Positions 33,407-42,058 of a stretch of 53,946 nucleotides of DNA are shown here, piece by piece (the first letter of the stretch is position 1; each line of letters begins with the position of its first letter). Both the position numbers and the translations under genes were made by a program. The notes beneath the pieces are model-generated. The model made no database searches. It worked only from the letters and a program-made list of their open reading frames with translations, and had not been told where the DNA came from. The stretch is from an uncultured Collinsella sp. (GTDB lineage: Bacteria > Actinomycetota > Coriobacteriia > Coriobacteriales > Coriobacteriaceae). Location of the stretch: NCBI GenBank assembly GCA_900545605.1, contig UQZL01000010.1, forward strand, positions 1-53,946, read 5' to 3'.

Positions 33407-34570
33407 CTACAGGGTTTCGATAAAGGCGGCGATGCGGGTCTCGATCTGGCCCATGTCACCGTTGCTGTAGTCGGTCTCGATCTTCATATACGGAATACCC
33501 GCACCCTCGACGGCCTCCTGCATGCGCGCGCTCTCAACGTTGAAGGTGTGGCACGCCTGGAGCACGCTCTCTACCACGCCATCGACATGGTACTTCTCGC
33601 ACATGGTCAGCGTGTTCTCCATGCGGCCGTCGTTAGGCGTCATGACCGAGCAGTTGATATCCAGGTAGCGGTCGGCGATGGCGCGCAGAATGTCGGGCGC
33701 GTCCGGGTCGATCATCATAGCCGCCGTGCGCTCGCCCGAGCAGTCGTCCATGCACACGACCACGCCGCCGTTGGACTCGATGGTGCGGCCAATCTTGTTG
33801 ATCACACCGCCCACCGGGCAACCGGTGATCAGAATGCGCTTGGCGTCCGCCGCAACCGGGCGCTCGCCCGCGTCGTAGGCCTCGCGCAGCATGGCGACCT
33901 TTTGCTCCAGCTGCTGCGTATAGGCCTCAATATCAAAGCTGAACGTACCGGCAAACATAGTGCTCATCAAGTCGACGCCGCTCATGGCCGCCGGCTGATT
34001 GGCCTGCAGCGCAAACATCTCGAGCTGGGCCGCACGCAAGCGGTTGCGACGACGGACGGCAGCACGCAGGTCATCGTCGGTAATCGTGATGCCGTAGAAG
34101 CCCTCGAGCTCCTCCTTGAGCAGGCGGCACTCCTCGTACCAGCCTTCACGCTCGTAGGCGCGATCGCGACCCTGCGGAAGATGCAGGATGTGCGTACGCT
34201 TGAGCTCGCTGAGCAGTTCGTACATCTTCTTTTTGCCGTCGCAGGTGGTCTCGCCGATAATCATGTCGCTAAAGTACGTAAACGGACACTTTTGCGAGTA
34301 GGCAAAACCGTACGTCGACTTAATGAGCGGGCAGAGGTTTGCCGGCAGCACCTTCTCGGCCTCGGGAATCACCTCGTCGGATGTGCCGCACAAGGCCACA
34401 CTTGCAGCGCCCGCGGCATCGATAATCTCGAGCGGCGTGTAGCTGCACAGAAAACCGATCAGGCGATTACCGGCCTGCTTGTAATCCTTAACGCGAATAA
34501 ACGCCGCCTTGCGCTGCTCGTTGAACTCCTCAAACGTAGACGGCAACGGCTGCTCATTATTTTCCGACAT
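33407..34570 (-). CDS. Double-cubane cluster / 2-hydroxyacyl-CoA dehydratase D-type protein, copy 1
   Basis: 387 residues from the ATG at 34570; the open frame continues upstream without a ribosome site and would overlap the next gene. Family motifs are FLCSYTPLEIIDAAG, CPLIKSTYGFA, GETTCDGKKKMYELL, MDDCSGER and NCSVMTPNDGR. Several of these cysteines would ligate Fe-S clusters. A single-polypeptide YjiM-like layout beside an activase favours a double-cubane cluster protein over a true hydroxyacyl-CoA dehydratase. No CoA-transferase is nearby. Substrate unknown. Confidence 0.8.
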   Translation of the reverse strand: MSENNEQPLPSTFEEFNEQRKAAFIRVKDYKQAGNRLIGFLCSYTPLEIIDAAGAASVALCGTSDEVIPEAEKVLPANLCPLIKSTYGFAYSQKCPFTYFSDMIIGETTCDGKKKMYELLSELKRTHILHLPQGRDRAYEREGWYEECRLLKEELEGFYGITITDDDLRAAVRRRNRLRAAQLEMFALQANQPAAMSGVDLMSTMFAGTFSFDIEAYTQQLEQKVAMLREAYDAGERPVAADAKRILITGCPVGGVINKIGRTIESNGGVVVCMDDCSGERTAAMMIDPDAPDILRAIADRYLDINCSVMTPNDGRMENTLTMCEKYHVDGVVESVLQACHTFNVESARMQEAVEGAGIPYMKIETDYSNGDMGQIETRIAAFIETL

Positions 34571-34724
34571 ATAACTCCTTAACAAACCTTTCAACCAACC
34601 AAGGAAACGGCTTTCCCAGGTGCCCGAGGTTGCCGTGAAAGAGAAGCGCCGCATACTTTGGTACGCAAGCGACGGTTTGAACGGCAAGATCGGGCGCCTA
34701 GGGAAGCCGCCAGGGCGGATAGTC

Positions 34725-36008
34725 CTAAATGGTTTCCAAGAAAGCCTCGATCCTGGTTTGCAGTTGGCCTGCATCCTCGCCGGCGTAGTCGGTCGTGATG
34801 TGCATAAACGGAATGCCGGCTTCCTCGGCGGCCTTCTCCACGACAAACGACTCCATCTCGTAAAGCGTGCAGAACTGCAGGGCCACGTCGACGATGCCGT
34901 CGGCATGCAGGTCCTTGGCCATCTGGACAATATCCTTCATACGCTGGTCGTTGGGCGTAAAGACGGCGCAGTTGATCTTAAAGTAGCGCTCGGCAATGGC
35001 ATCGAGCATCTCGTCGACCGTCTCACCGGACTCGTCGACCAGATCCTTGTAGTAGCGCGAACCCGTGCAAGACTCCTCGCCCACCACGACGCCGCCGGCC
35101 TTCTCGATGAGGTTGAACAGCTTCCAGTTGGGCACGGCCATGGGCGTGCCGGTGTACAGGATGCGCTTGGTCCCCTTGGGCGCCACGCCCTCGCCGGCCT
35201 CGACACGCTGCTCGCACTCAGCCGCCATATCGTTAATGGCTCCGGTCAGACGCGGCGTGTCGTCCATAAAGGCGGCCTGAACGGTCAGCAGGCTGTCGAG
35301 ACCGCTGATGGGCGCCGGGTCGGCAGCGCGCGTGGCAGCGAGGCGCTGCAGGGCGCGACGCTTCTCATTGACGGCGTGGATGGCGGCCTTCAGACGCTCA
35401 GGCGTGATCGTGACGCCGCACTCTTCCTCGATCTTGGCGGCGAGCTTCTTGACCTCGGCCTTCCAGGTCACGAGCGTAGACTCGTCGTGCACGTTGGGAA
35501 TATCCATGACGTACATGTTCTTTTGCGTTGCAAAGAACTCGTAGGCCTTCTTCTTGCCATCGCAGGTGTTCTCGCCTACCACCAGGTCACTCGACTCAAT
35601 GTAGGGGCAGACCTCGCCCAGCTTAAAGCCGGCAAAGCTCTTGATGAGCGGACAGGTGTTGCGCGGCAGGTGCTCCTCGACCTTATCGGTTGCCCAGTCG
35701 GCACCCGAGCACAGACCAACGGGAATGCCGCCACAGGCAAGCACGATCTCCTCGGGCACGTACACGCAGAACGACCCCACGATCTTGGTGGCCTCGCCGG
35801 CCTCCTTCTTGTCGAGCATCTCCTTAATACGGCCGCTGTGGATGTTGGTGGCCACAAAGTCCAGGTAGGACGTTGACTTGGGACGGTTGTTCTGCGACAG
35901 GAACATGTCCCCGTACATCTGGCCCACGGCGCCCAGCAGCATATCGTGGTCGGCAAGATTCATGCCGAGGCTCTCCCACATCGGATGGAAATCGAATTCT
36001 TCAGCCAT
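34725..36008 (-). CDS. Double-cubane cluster / 2-hydroxyacyl-CoA dehydratase D-type protein, copy 2
   Basis: 427 residues, with an N-terminal extension of ~45 residues relative to copy 1. It shares FCVYVPEEIVLACGG, CPLIKSFAGFK, GENTCDGKKKAYEF, EESCTGSRYY and NCAVFTPNDQRMKD. It is the first large gene of the selenium operon, 154 bases before copy 1. The two copies could be separate enzymes, or a heterodimer like HgdA/HgdB. Length and YjiM-like motifs suggest two double-cubane proteins fed by one activase. Confidence 0.78.
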   Translation of the reverse strand: MAEEFDFHPMWESLGMNLADHDMLLGAVGQMYGDMFLSQNNRPKSTSYLDFVATNIHSGRIKEMLDKKEAGEATKIVGSFCVYVPEEIVLACGGIPVGLCSGADWATDKVEEHLPRNTCPLIKSFAGFKLGEVCPYIESSDLVVGENTCDGKKKAYEFFATQKNMYVMDIPNVHDESTLVTWKAEVKKLAAKIEEECGVTITPERLKAAIHAVNEKRRALQRLAATRAADPAPISGLDSLLTVQAAFMDDTPRLTGAINDMAAECEQRVEAGEGVAPKGTKRILYTGTPMAVPNWKLFNLIEKAGGVVVGEESCTGSRYYKDLVDESGETVDEMLDAIAERYFKINCAVFTPNDQRMKDIVQMAKDLHADGIVDVALQFCTLYEMESFVVEKAAEEAGIPFMHITTDYAGEDAGQLQTRIEAFLETI

Positions 36009-36167
36009 AACGGTTCCCCTCTCGAACCAAAAATGAATAGCTACGGTATTGCTGCACGGTGGAAGGCGAAAACCCAGCCGCGCCTAAACCCGGAATTTTA
36101 GGGAACCTGCTTTGCGGTCGATTATTTAATTGTTCGTCGTCTCTCCCGGAGCCGTGAACATACCTGC

Positions 36168-36236
36168 TCATATGCGACTCCGAGCTATATATAGGGCACG
36201 CGCGGCAACGCGGCAAATGTATGTCGTCTGCGGCAT
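36168..36236 (-). CDS. Possible 22-residue leader peptide
   Basis: ATG at 36236 with a strong AAGGAGG eight bases upstream; the peptide reads MPQTTYICRVAARALYIARS and two more residues before TGA. It starts about 25 bases after the predicted transcription start. The TGA overlaps another ATG as ATGA. It has no similarity that I recognise. It could be a regulatory leader or a chance frame behind a good ribosome site. Confidence 0.35.
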   Translation of the reverse strand: MPQTTYICRVAARALYIARSRI

Positions 36237-36255
36237 GTGCGCACCCTCCTTAACC

Positions 36256-36295
36256 AGTTGATGTCAACTATATCAACGGTCATCGACCATGCGAA
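36256..36295 (-). promoter_or_regulatory. Promoter and operator of the selenium operon
   Basis: TTCGCA (36290-36295) and TATAGT (36267-36272) are 17 bases apart on the minus strand. A perfect 14-base palindrome AGTTGACATCAACT (36256-36269) covers the start-site region, and a related GTTGA/TCAAC pattern overlaps the -10. It looks like a repressor site. Confidence 0.55.
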
Positions 36296-36389
36296 CACCG
36301 TTGACATTCGTACGACAGCATCGTGTGCCGTCGTTTAATAAATTATTATCTTGATTAATAAGAGTTTGTCATCTCTCATTCAGCGAACG

Positions 36390-36423
36390 GCAAACAAAAC
36401 CGCCGAGGCTTATACCCCGACGG
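36390..36423 (-). terminator. Terminator of modABC
   Basis: CCGTCGGGG and CCTCGGCGG pair over 9 bp (two wobbles) around TATAAG, then TTTTGTTTG on the minus strand, 13 bases past the modC stop. Confidence 0.75.
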
Positions 36424-36435
36424 CATTACCCAGCG

Positions 36436-37506
36436 CTATCGACAAACCAAATGGATCCTGCTGGCATCAAAATGCATGCGCAGCGTCTCGCCTGCTTGCG
36501 GCAGCTCGTCGACAGGCATGCTCACCTTGTTGACCTTCCACTGAAGACGGGTGGGCGCATCGGCCCGCGGCGCATCCAACAGCACCAGGCGCTCAAAACG
36601 CGAGTCGCTCACGCGCGCCACGTGCAGGTCGTAGCTGTTGCGACCCCGCTCAGCGCGATTGTCAACATGGAAGTAGCTTGCGCGAATGCCCAGGTACTCC
36701 ACATTATCGGGAACCTCGCGACCCACGTTAAAGGTCATGCCCCAGTCGAGGGCTTCAACTTCTTCGTCGCCGATCTTGCGCGCCCGGCTCGTGTTCTTGC
36801 AGCCCGTCAAGCGCAGCGCGGCCAAGGTTTGCGGCCGGCGGACCACGTCCTCGACGGAGCTGATCTCCTCCACATGCCCGTTATGCATAACGCAGATGCG
36901 CTCGCACAGACGGCACGCCTCGTCGATATCGTGACTCACGTAGAGCACGGTGCGGTTGCATACGTCGAACAGGTCAAGCATGTTTTGCTCAAGCGCGCTC
37001 TTAAGATAGGAATCGAGTGCGCTCATGGGCTCGTCGAACATAAAGATGCCCGGGTGCGCCGCCACCATGCGCGCGAGCGCCACGCGCTGCTGCTGGCCGC
37101 CCGAGAGGCGCGCGGGATAGCGGTCGGCGAAATCAGCCAGACCGAAAATGCCCAGATAGCGCTCGGCCAGCCTTTTGCGCGCCGCGGCGTCGCCCGCGCC
37201 CTTTACACCGGCACATACGTTATCGGCCACCGTCATGTTGGGAAACAGCTGATAGTTTTGGAACAACAGGGCGCATTTTCGCTCCTGAGGCGACAGGTTG
37301 ATGCCCGCCGCCGAGTCAAAAAAGGTCACGCCGTTGACAACGATCTTGCCCTCGTCGGGCGCCTCCACACCGGCAATGCAGCGCAGCGTACAGCTCTTGC
37401 CGCAACCCGAGGCGCCCAGCAGCGCCACACGCTCCTCGCCGGCCTCAAGCTGCATGTCGAGCATAAACCCGGGATAGCGCTTTTTGATATCCAGAACGAG
37501 CGACAT
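36436..37506 (-). CDS. modC: Molybdate ABC transporter ATP-binding protein
   Basis: 356 residues. Walker A GASGCGKS (near residue 31), signature LSGGQQQR, Walker B IFMFDEP, and the H-loop in YVSHDIDEA. The C-terminal ~120 residues are a regulatory domain like that of ModC. It powers the ModB channel. It lies three bases after the modB stop, in one operon modA-modB-modC. Sulfate transport is the alternative, but the flanking Moco genes argue for molybdate. Confidence 0.92.
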   Translation of the reverse strand: MSLVLDIKKRYPGFMLDMQLEAGEERVALLGASGCGKSCTLRCIAGVEAPDEGKIVVNGVTFFDSAAGINLSPQERKCALLFQNYQLFPNMTVADNVCAGVKGAGDAAARKRLAERYLGIFGLADFADRYPARLSGGQQQRVALARMVAAHPGIFMFDEPMSALDSYLKSALEQNMLDLFDVCNRTVLYVSHDIDEACRLCERICVMHNGHVEEISSVEDVVRRPQTLAALRLTGCKNTSRARKIGDEEVEALDWGMTFNVGREVPDNVEYLGIRASYFHVDNRAERGRNSYDLHVARVSDSRFERLVLLDAPRADAPTRLQWKVNKVSMPVDELPQAGETLRMHFDASRIHLVCR

Positions 37507-37509
37507 GGC

Positions 37510-38952
37510 CTATCGACCTCCCTGCAAAGCGGCATCATCGCGCATAAGCTCGGCCAACGCCTCGCGATCGATACGCAGCGCATCGCCGCCGACTGGGTCG
37601 AGCGAATCGACCTGGCCGCCCAGCGGCTTGGCCTGCTTGCGCTCCGCGCGGGAGAGACCACGCTCGCGATACTTTTGCGAATGCGCCGTGTACATGTTGA
37701 TGAATAGGATGACCAGGAAGCTGAACGCAATTACGACCACGACCCAAAAGAGGGCCACGGACGTGTTGCCGCCCATCCACTCAAAGTAGATGGCGATGGG
37801 AATGGTCTGCGTAATACCGGCGTAGTTGCCCGCAAAGAACAGGGTGCAGCCAAACTCGCCCATCGCGCGGGCAAAGGCAAGCACCGTGCCGGCGGCAATC
37901 GAGGGCCAGCCGAGCGGCATCATAAGCTTGGTAAAGATGCGACGCTCGGACCAGCCCAGCGTGCGCGCCGCATCGAGCATCTGCGTGTCGAGGCTCTCGA
38001 AGGCTCCGAGCGCCGTACGATAGACGAGCGGGAACGACACGACGACGGCAGAGATCACCGCCGCGGGCCAGGTAAAGACGATCGAGATGCCGTGCGCGAT
38101 GAGCCACTGGCCCACCCCAGTCGAGCGGCCAAACAGCATGAGGAGCAGAAAGCCGCAGACCGTGGGCGGCAGCACCATAGGAACCGTAAAGACCGAATCG
38201 AGCAGGCCCTTGATGCGACTCGAGGTACCCATAGTCTTCCACGCGGCGAACAGGCCCAGCGCAAAGGAGATCAGCAGGGCAAGGCCGCTCGTTTTTATGG
38301 ACACCCAAAACGGGCGATAGTCGATGTCGCCCAAAAAGGAAGCCAGAGAGGTCAAGGGCCCCTGCTCATCCCGCATCACGACAGACGATGCTTCTACCAT
38401 TTGAGCGCTATCAAGCCAACGCGCGCCGCCCTTGGCATCACCCGAGGCTGATGCAATCACCACATAGCGGTCCCCATCCGCGCCACGCTCGTCAAAGCCA
38501 TAGGTATACCCGCCAGCATCAAACGTTGTTTCCGCCGTGACATACCAAGGAAGGTCCACGTCACCCAGCTGCGCACCTCCCATGCAGTTTGCGCTGTCGA
38601 GATCACAGACGAGGGCCTTGAGACCCGATACGCACTCGTTGTCCTGCGGATCCAATCCATATTTCTCGACCGCCTTGGGCGATATCCACACCACAACGCG
38701 ATCGGCAGCAGGCGCCACTACAAGGTCCACGTCCTCGTCAACGGGAAACCGGTAGCCCTCAGGCTGGCCCTCCATGATACGGGCGGTCCCCTTGGCCAAC
38801 CGCTCAAAACCCTCGATCCCATAGGAAAGCCCATGAGCGGTCGCAGCAACCTGGGCCCCGTCCTCAGTGTCCCCAGCAAACGCAAATCCCGGCACCCAAC
38901 AAAGCGCGAAGGTCAAAGCACAGGCGACAAGCATGCGGAATCTATTAAGCAC
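37510..38952 (-). CDS. modB: Molybdate ABC permease with an added extracytoplasmic N-terminal domain
   Basis: 480 residues from a GTG at 38952 (GGAG six bases upstream), about twice the usual ModB length. Residues 1-~26 are a signal peptide (RMLVACALTFALCWVPGFAFA), followed by ~190 soluble residues of no known domain, including two cysteines close together (CDLDSANC). From about residue 225 comes a normal five-to-six-helix permease with the ModC-docking EAA loop (DAARTLGWSERRIFTKLMMP). The extra domain should lie outside the membrane, next to ModA, and may sense or bind ligand. Confidence 0.88.
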   Translation of the reverse strand: MLNRFRMLVACALTFALCWVPGFAFAGDTEDGAQVAATAHGLSYGIEGFERLAKGTARIMEGQPEGYRFPVDEDVDLVVAPAADRVVVWISPKAVEKYGLDPQDNECVSGLKALVCDLDSANCMGGAQLGDVDLPWYVTAETTFDAGGYTYGFDERGADGDRYVVIASASGDAKGGARWLDSAQMVEASSVVMRDEQGPLTSLASFLGDIDYRPFWVSIKTSGLALLISFALGLFAAWKTMGTSSRIKGLLDSVFTVPMVLPPTVCGFLLLMLFGRSTGVGQWLIAHGISIVFTWPAAVISAVVVSFPLVYRTALGAFESLDTQMLDAARTLGWSERRIFTKLMMPLGWPSIAAGTVLAFARAMGEFGCTLFFAGNYAGITQTIPIAIYFEWMGGNTSVALFWVVVVIAFSFLVILFINMYTAHSQKYRERGLSRAERKQAKPLGGQVDSLDPVGGDALRIDREALAELMRDDAALQGGR

Positions 38953-39020
38953 GAAAAGCTCCAAGAGAATACAAGGACGGAGTGAAACGCAAAACGATGG
39001 AATTATAGCGCCAAGCCGCA

Positions 39021-39893
39021 CTACGCGGAAAGTTCAAAGCCGTACTTAGCCCAAATCTTCTGAGCTTTCTTGTTGGTCAGACAGAAGTCGATGAACGCCT
39101 TGGCCTCGTCGTCATGCTCGGAGCTCTCAGCAACGGCACCCGGGTACACGATGGGCTTGTGCGAATCCTCGGGGCACACGAAGGCCTCCTCGATGCCGTC
39201 GTAGCGGAAGATATCGGAGCTGTAGACAAAACCAGCCACGCAGTCGCCTGTAGAGACGTAGGCGGCAGCGGTGCCGACCTTATCGGCCAGTGCGACCTTG
39301 TCGGCGATCTCGGGAGCATACTCGCCGTCGTCGCCCTCGATGCCGGTGTAGAGGCCCACGGAGGCCAGGGCCTGGTTAGCGTACTTGCCGGCGGGAACGG
39401 TCTTGGCGTCGCCAATGGCAATCATGCCTTCCAGGTTCGCAACGTCGGCAATGGCCTCGACCTTGGTGTCGGAGCCCTCGGCGCGAATGATCACGAGGTC
39501 GTTGACGAACATGTCCTCACGCGTGTCGGCGTCGACGAGCTCGGCGGTCTCAGCGTCATCCATGGTGCCCTTGGAGGCCGTGATGAGCACGTCGACCGTG
39601 GCGCCGGCACGCATCTGCTCAACGAGGTCGCCGGAGGCCTTAAACTGCGTGTCGGCAAAGGTGGTGCCGGTCTGGTCGGTGTAAAGCTCTTGGACCTCGG
39701 GCAGAGCCTTCTCAAGCGAGTTGGCGGCAAAGACTTGCAGCTCGACAGCTTTCTTGGAAGATGCCTTGGCAGAACCGGCATCGGATCCGGCCGGCTCGGA
39801 CGTCTTGCTGCCCGAGCAGCCGGCAAGACCAAGGCCGGCAGCGGCGACAGCAGAAAGCGAGACGAATCCGCGACGAGAAACCATATCGAACAT
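39021..39893 (-). CDS. modA: Molybdate-binding lipoprotein
   Basis: 290 residues from the ATG at 39893 (AAAGGG six bases upstream; an upstream TTG is too close to it). The signal has a Tat-like SRRGF and a lipobox LAGC with the lipid-bearing cysteine at residue 26. The body is a periplasmic-binding-protein fold: LQVFAANSLEKALPEV, ASGDLVEQMRAGATVDVLITAS, YVSTGDCVAGFVYSSD. It captures molybdate outside the membrane for ModBC. First gene of the operon. Confidence 0.93.
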   Translation of the reverse strand: MFDMVSRRGFVSLSAVAAAGLGLAGCSGSKTSEPAGSDAGSAKASSKKAVELQVFAANSLEKALPEVQELYTDQTGTTFADTQFKASGDLVEQMRAGATVDVLITASKGTMDDAETAELVDADTREDMFVNDLVIIRAEGSDTKVEAIADVANLEGMIAIGDAKTVPAGKYANQALASVGLYTGIEGDDGEYAPEIADKVALADKVGTAAAYVSTGDCVAGFVYSSDIFRYDGIEEAFVCPEDSHKPIVYPGAVAESSEHDDEAKAFIDFCLTNKKAQKIWAKYGFELSA

Positions 39894-39953
39894 ATTCAAC
39901 CCTTTCGGACCTTGTGCCCGGGTACCCCACCGCGGGCTATAACCTGCAATCAG

Positions 39954-40005
39954 ATTATACTTTCGCGCGAATAATGATAGTGAGAAATTATTCTCGTCAG
40001 AGAAT
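39954..40005 (-). promoter_or_regulatory. modABC promoter with upstream dyad
   Basis: A perfect TATAAT (39954-39959, minus strand) has a poor -35. About 40 bases upstream is a dyad ATTCTC-TGAC-GAGAAT (39990-40005), and the spacer contains TTCGCGCGAA. A regulator such as a ModE-like protein could bind there, but the sequence does not match the E. coli ModE box that I know. Confidence 0.5.
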
Positions 40006-40044
40006 ATAGTTTCGAGTTAGCGTGCACCTCGGCGTCGCTTCGGT

Positions 40045-40083
40045 GGAAAACAAAGGCGGAGCAGCCGTTCAGGTCGCCCCGCC
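40045..40083 (-). terminator. Terminator of moeA-mogA
   Basis: GGCGGGGC and GCTCCGCC pair over 8 bp (one wobble), followed by TTTGTTTTCC on the minus strand, 14 bases past the mogA stop. Confidence 0.7.
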
Positions 40084-40096
40084 GCAGGTAAACCGC

Positions 40097-40576
40097 TTAG
40101 TTGGTATGTCCGCCGCCCGCTGTCATCTGAGCCGCATGCTCCAGCTGGTCTGCTATGGCCTCCCAGCTTTCGCGGGCGGCCTTCGTAGAACCGGGAAAGT
40201 TAACGACAAGTGTATGACCTCGTTGCATGCAAATAGCGCGCGAGAGCATGGCGCGGCGCGTCTTGGTCATGGAGTAGGCACGAATTGCCTCGGCAATACC
40301 CGGCACATCGCGGTCGCAGACGGAACGCGTCGCCTCGGGCGTTACATCGCGCATCGAAAGACCCGTGCCGCCGCAGGTGAGCACGACATTGGCGTGACAC
40401 TCATCGGCGGCTTCCACAATGGCATCACCGATCTCGCTGACGTCGTCGCGCACGACCACATGCGAGGCGACCGTCCAGCCCTGCGCCACGATGAGCTCCT
40501 CGAGGGCAGCGCCCGCCTCGTCCTGGACAAGGTCGCGCGTATCCGAGCACGTCACGATCGATATCTTCAGCTCCAT
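40097..40576 (-). CDS. mogA: Molybdopterin adenylyltransferase (MogA/MoaB family)
   Basis: 159 residues from the ATG at 40576 (AGGAGGAAT upstream). It adenylates molybdopterin ready for MoeA to insert Mo. The signature TCGGTGLSMRDVTPEAT sits at about residues 69-85, preceded by ISIVTCSDTRD at the start. It lies ten bases after moeA. Close paralogues named MoaB have the same fold, so the symbol is provisional. Confidence 0.9.
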   Translation of the reverse strand: MELKISIVTCSDTRDLVQDEAGAALEELIVAQGWTVASHVVVRDDVSEIGDAIVEAADECHANVVLTCGGTGLSMRDVTPEATRSVCDRDVPGIAEAIRAYSMTKTRRAMLSRAICMQRGHTLVVNFPGSTKAARESWEAIADQLEHAAQMTAGGGHTN

Positions 40577-40586
40577 AGCATTCCTC

Positions 40587-41849
40587 CTACAACACGGCGC
40601 CCTCGGGCAGGTCGACGCGAACAACGTCCACGGCATCGCCCGCCGCAAGGTCGCACGGACCCTCGTCAATACGCAACAGGCAGTTCGCACGCTGCATAGT
40701 TCCAAGCAGCGCCGAATTCTGCGTCTTGGCCTCGGTCACCAACAGCTCACCGGTCTCGGGGTCGCGCAAAACCGTGGCGCGATCGAAGAAGCGTCGGTCC
40801 TGGCGCTTCTTCACGCCGTGCGTGAGCGTCGCCTGCTGCACGGGACGCACGCCCTCGGCAAAGCCGCGCATCTTGCGGATCGCCGGACGGGCAAGCATCT
40901 CAAAGCCTACATACGCCGCGGCCGGATTGCCTGAAAGCCCTAGGTAGGGCTTACCTGCGAGCAAGCCAAACGTGATGGCCTTGCCCGGACGCATCGAGAT
41001 GCGGTCAAACAGCACTTCGCCCTCGCGCCGGACGAGCGCCGTCACATAGTCGTAGTCACCCGCCGAGGCACCGCCGCTCGTAATGACAAAATCGCACTCC
41101 TGCACGGCACGATGCACCAGCTCGGCAATCGCCCGCTCATCGTCGGGCGCAATACCGTAGAACACGGGCTCGGCGCCGGCATCGAGCGCCTCGGCCATCA
41201 GCGCCGAGGAGTTAGAATCGCGAATCTGACCGCGCGCCGGTACCTTACTCGGTGCGACCAGTTCCGTGCCCAACGAGATGATGCCCACACGTGGGGCAGC
41301 GTGCACCTTCACGCTCGCGTAACCGGCGCTTGCCAGCAGGCCCGCGCCCGCCGGAGCCACGACCTCGCCGGCGTGTATCACAACATCGCCGGCATGGGCC
41401 TCCTCGGCGGCAGAGCGAACGTTCTCCCCCACCTTGGCCGGCGCCGAGAAGCGGACGTGCGAGCCCTCGTTGCCATCGCCGTCAAGCACCTCGACGATCT
41501 CGTATTTCACTACGGCGTCGGCACCCTCGGGCACCGGCGCGCCTGTCATAATGCGGACCGTCTCGCCCGGGCCAAGAGCACCCTCAAACACATGGCCCGC
41601 AGCCTCGTGTCCGATAACGTCGAGCGTCACCGGCGTCTCACCAGACGCCTGCGCCAAGTCCGCCGAGCGCACGGCATATCCGTCCATAGCGCTGTTGGCA
41701 AACGGCGAAATGTCGATATCGGCCACAGCATCCTCGGCCAAGGGAAAACCAGCCACCTGCCACACGGGAATCTCTACGAGATTGGTCGGAGCAACGTGCG
41801 ACAGAACAATCGACTGCGCGTCCTCCAGCGGAATGAGTTTCTCTGCCAT
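40587..41849 (-). CDS. moeA: Molybdopterin molybdenumtransferase
   Basis: 420 residues from the ATG at 41849 (AGAGGTG upstream). It inserts molybdate into adenylyl-molybdopterin. Seen: FANSAMDGYAVR near residue 50, IMTGAPVPEGADAVV, FVITSGGASAGDYDYV and LGLSGNPAAAYVGFE. First gene of the moeA-mogA unit, divergent from the CLC gene. TATACT on the minus strand near 41907-41912 may be its -10. Confidence 0.93.
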   Translation of the reverse strand: MAEKLIPLEDAQSIVLSHVAPTNLVEIPVWQVAGFPLAEDAVADIDISPFANSAMDGYAVRSADLAQASGETPVTLDVIGHEAAGHVFEGALGPGETVRIMTGAPVPEGADAVVKYEIVEVLDGDGNEGSHVRFSAPAKVGENVRSAAEEAHAGDVVIHAGEVVAPAGAGLLASAGYASVKVHAAPRVGIISLGTELVAPSKVPARGQIRDSNSSALMAEALDAGAEPVFYGIAPDDERAIAELVHRAVQECDFVITSGGASAGDYDYVTALVRREGEVLFDRISMRPGKAITFGLLAGKPYLGLSGNPAAAYVGFEMLARPAIRKMRGFAEGVRPVQQATLTHGVKKRQDRRFFDRATVLRDPETGELLVTEAKTQNSALLGTMQRANCLLRIDEGPCDLAAGDAVDVVRVDLPEGAVL

Positions 41850-42023
41850 ATGCACCTCTTAATGCCACGGCGCACAACAGGAGCGCCGATTCTTTATGCT
41901 TGTCTCAGTATAATCCCCGACGCGCGACCGCGATTTGGCCTGTACCCGCAAATACACCTGTCGGCCGCAAGCCGCGAAACAGAATGGAAACCAAGCCACC
42001 GGCTCGTCGCGTTTACCGCGTTC

Positions 42024-42029
42024 TATAAT
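42024..42029 (+). promoter_or_regulatory. -10 box before the CLC gene
   Basis: A perfect TATAAT 30 bases before the CLC start codon. The -35 at the right distance (GGCTCG) is poor. I looked for a fluoride riboswitch here and saw none. Confidence 0.4.
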
Positions 42030-42058
42030 GCTTGCGTTGCAACCTAAAAGAGGAACGT

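Larger units (their letters stand above)
36009..36435. other. Control region ahead of the selenium operon
   Basis: 427 bases. It holds the operon promoter and operator, a possible leader peptide, about 160 bases of unexplained leader down to the first gene, and at its right edge the modABC terminator. Confidence 0.6.

Noticed and set aside
34571..34930. Upstream extension of the first double-cubane gene
   Set aside because: It overlaps the neighbouring gene, has no ribosome site, and the family start lies at 34570.
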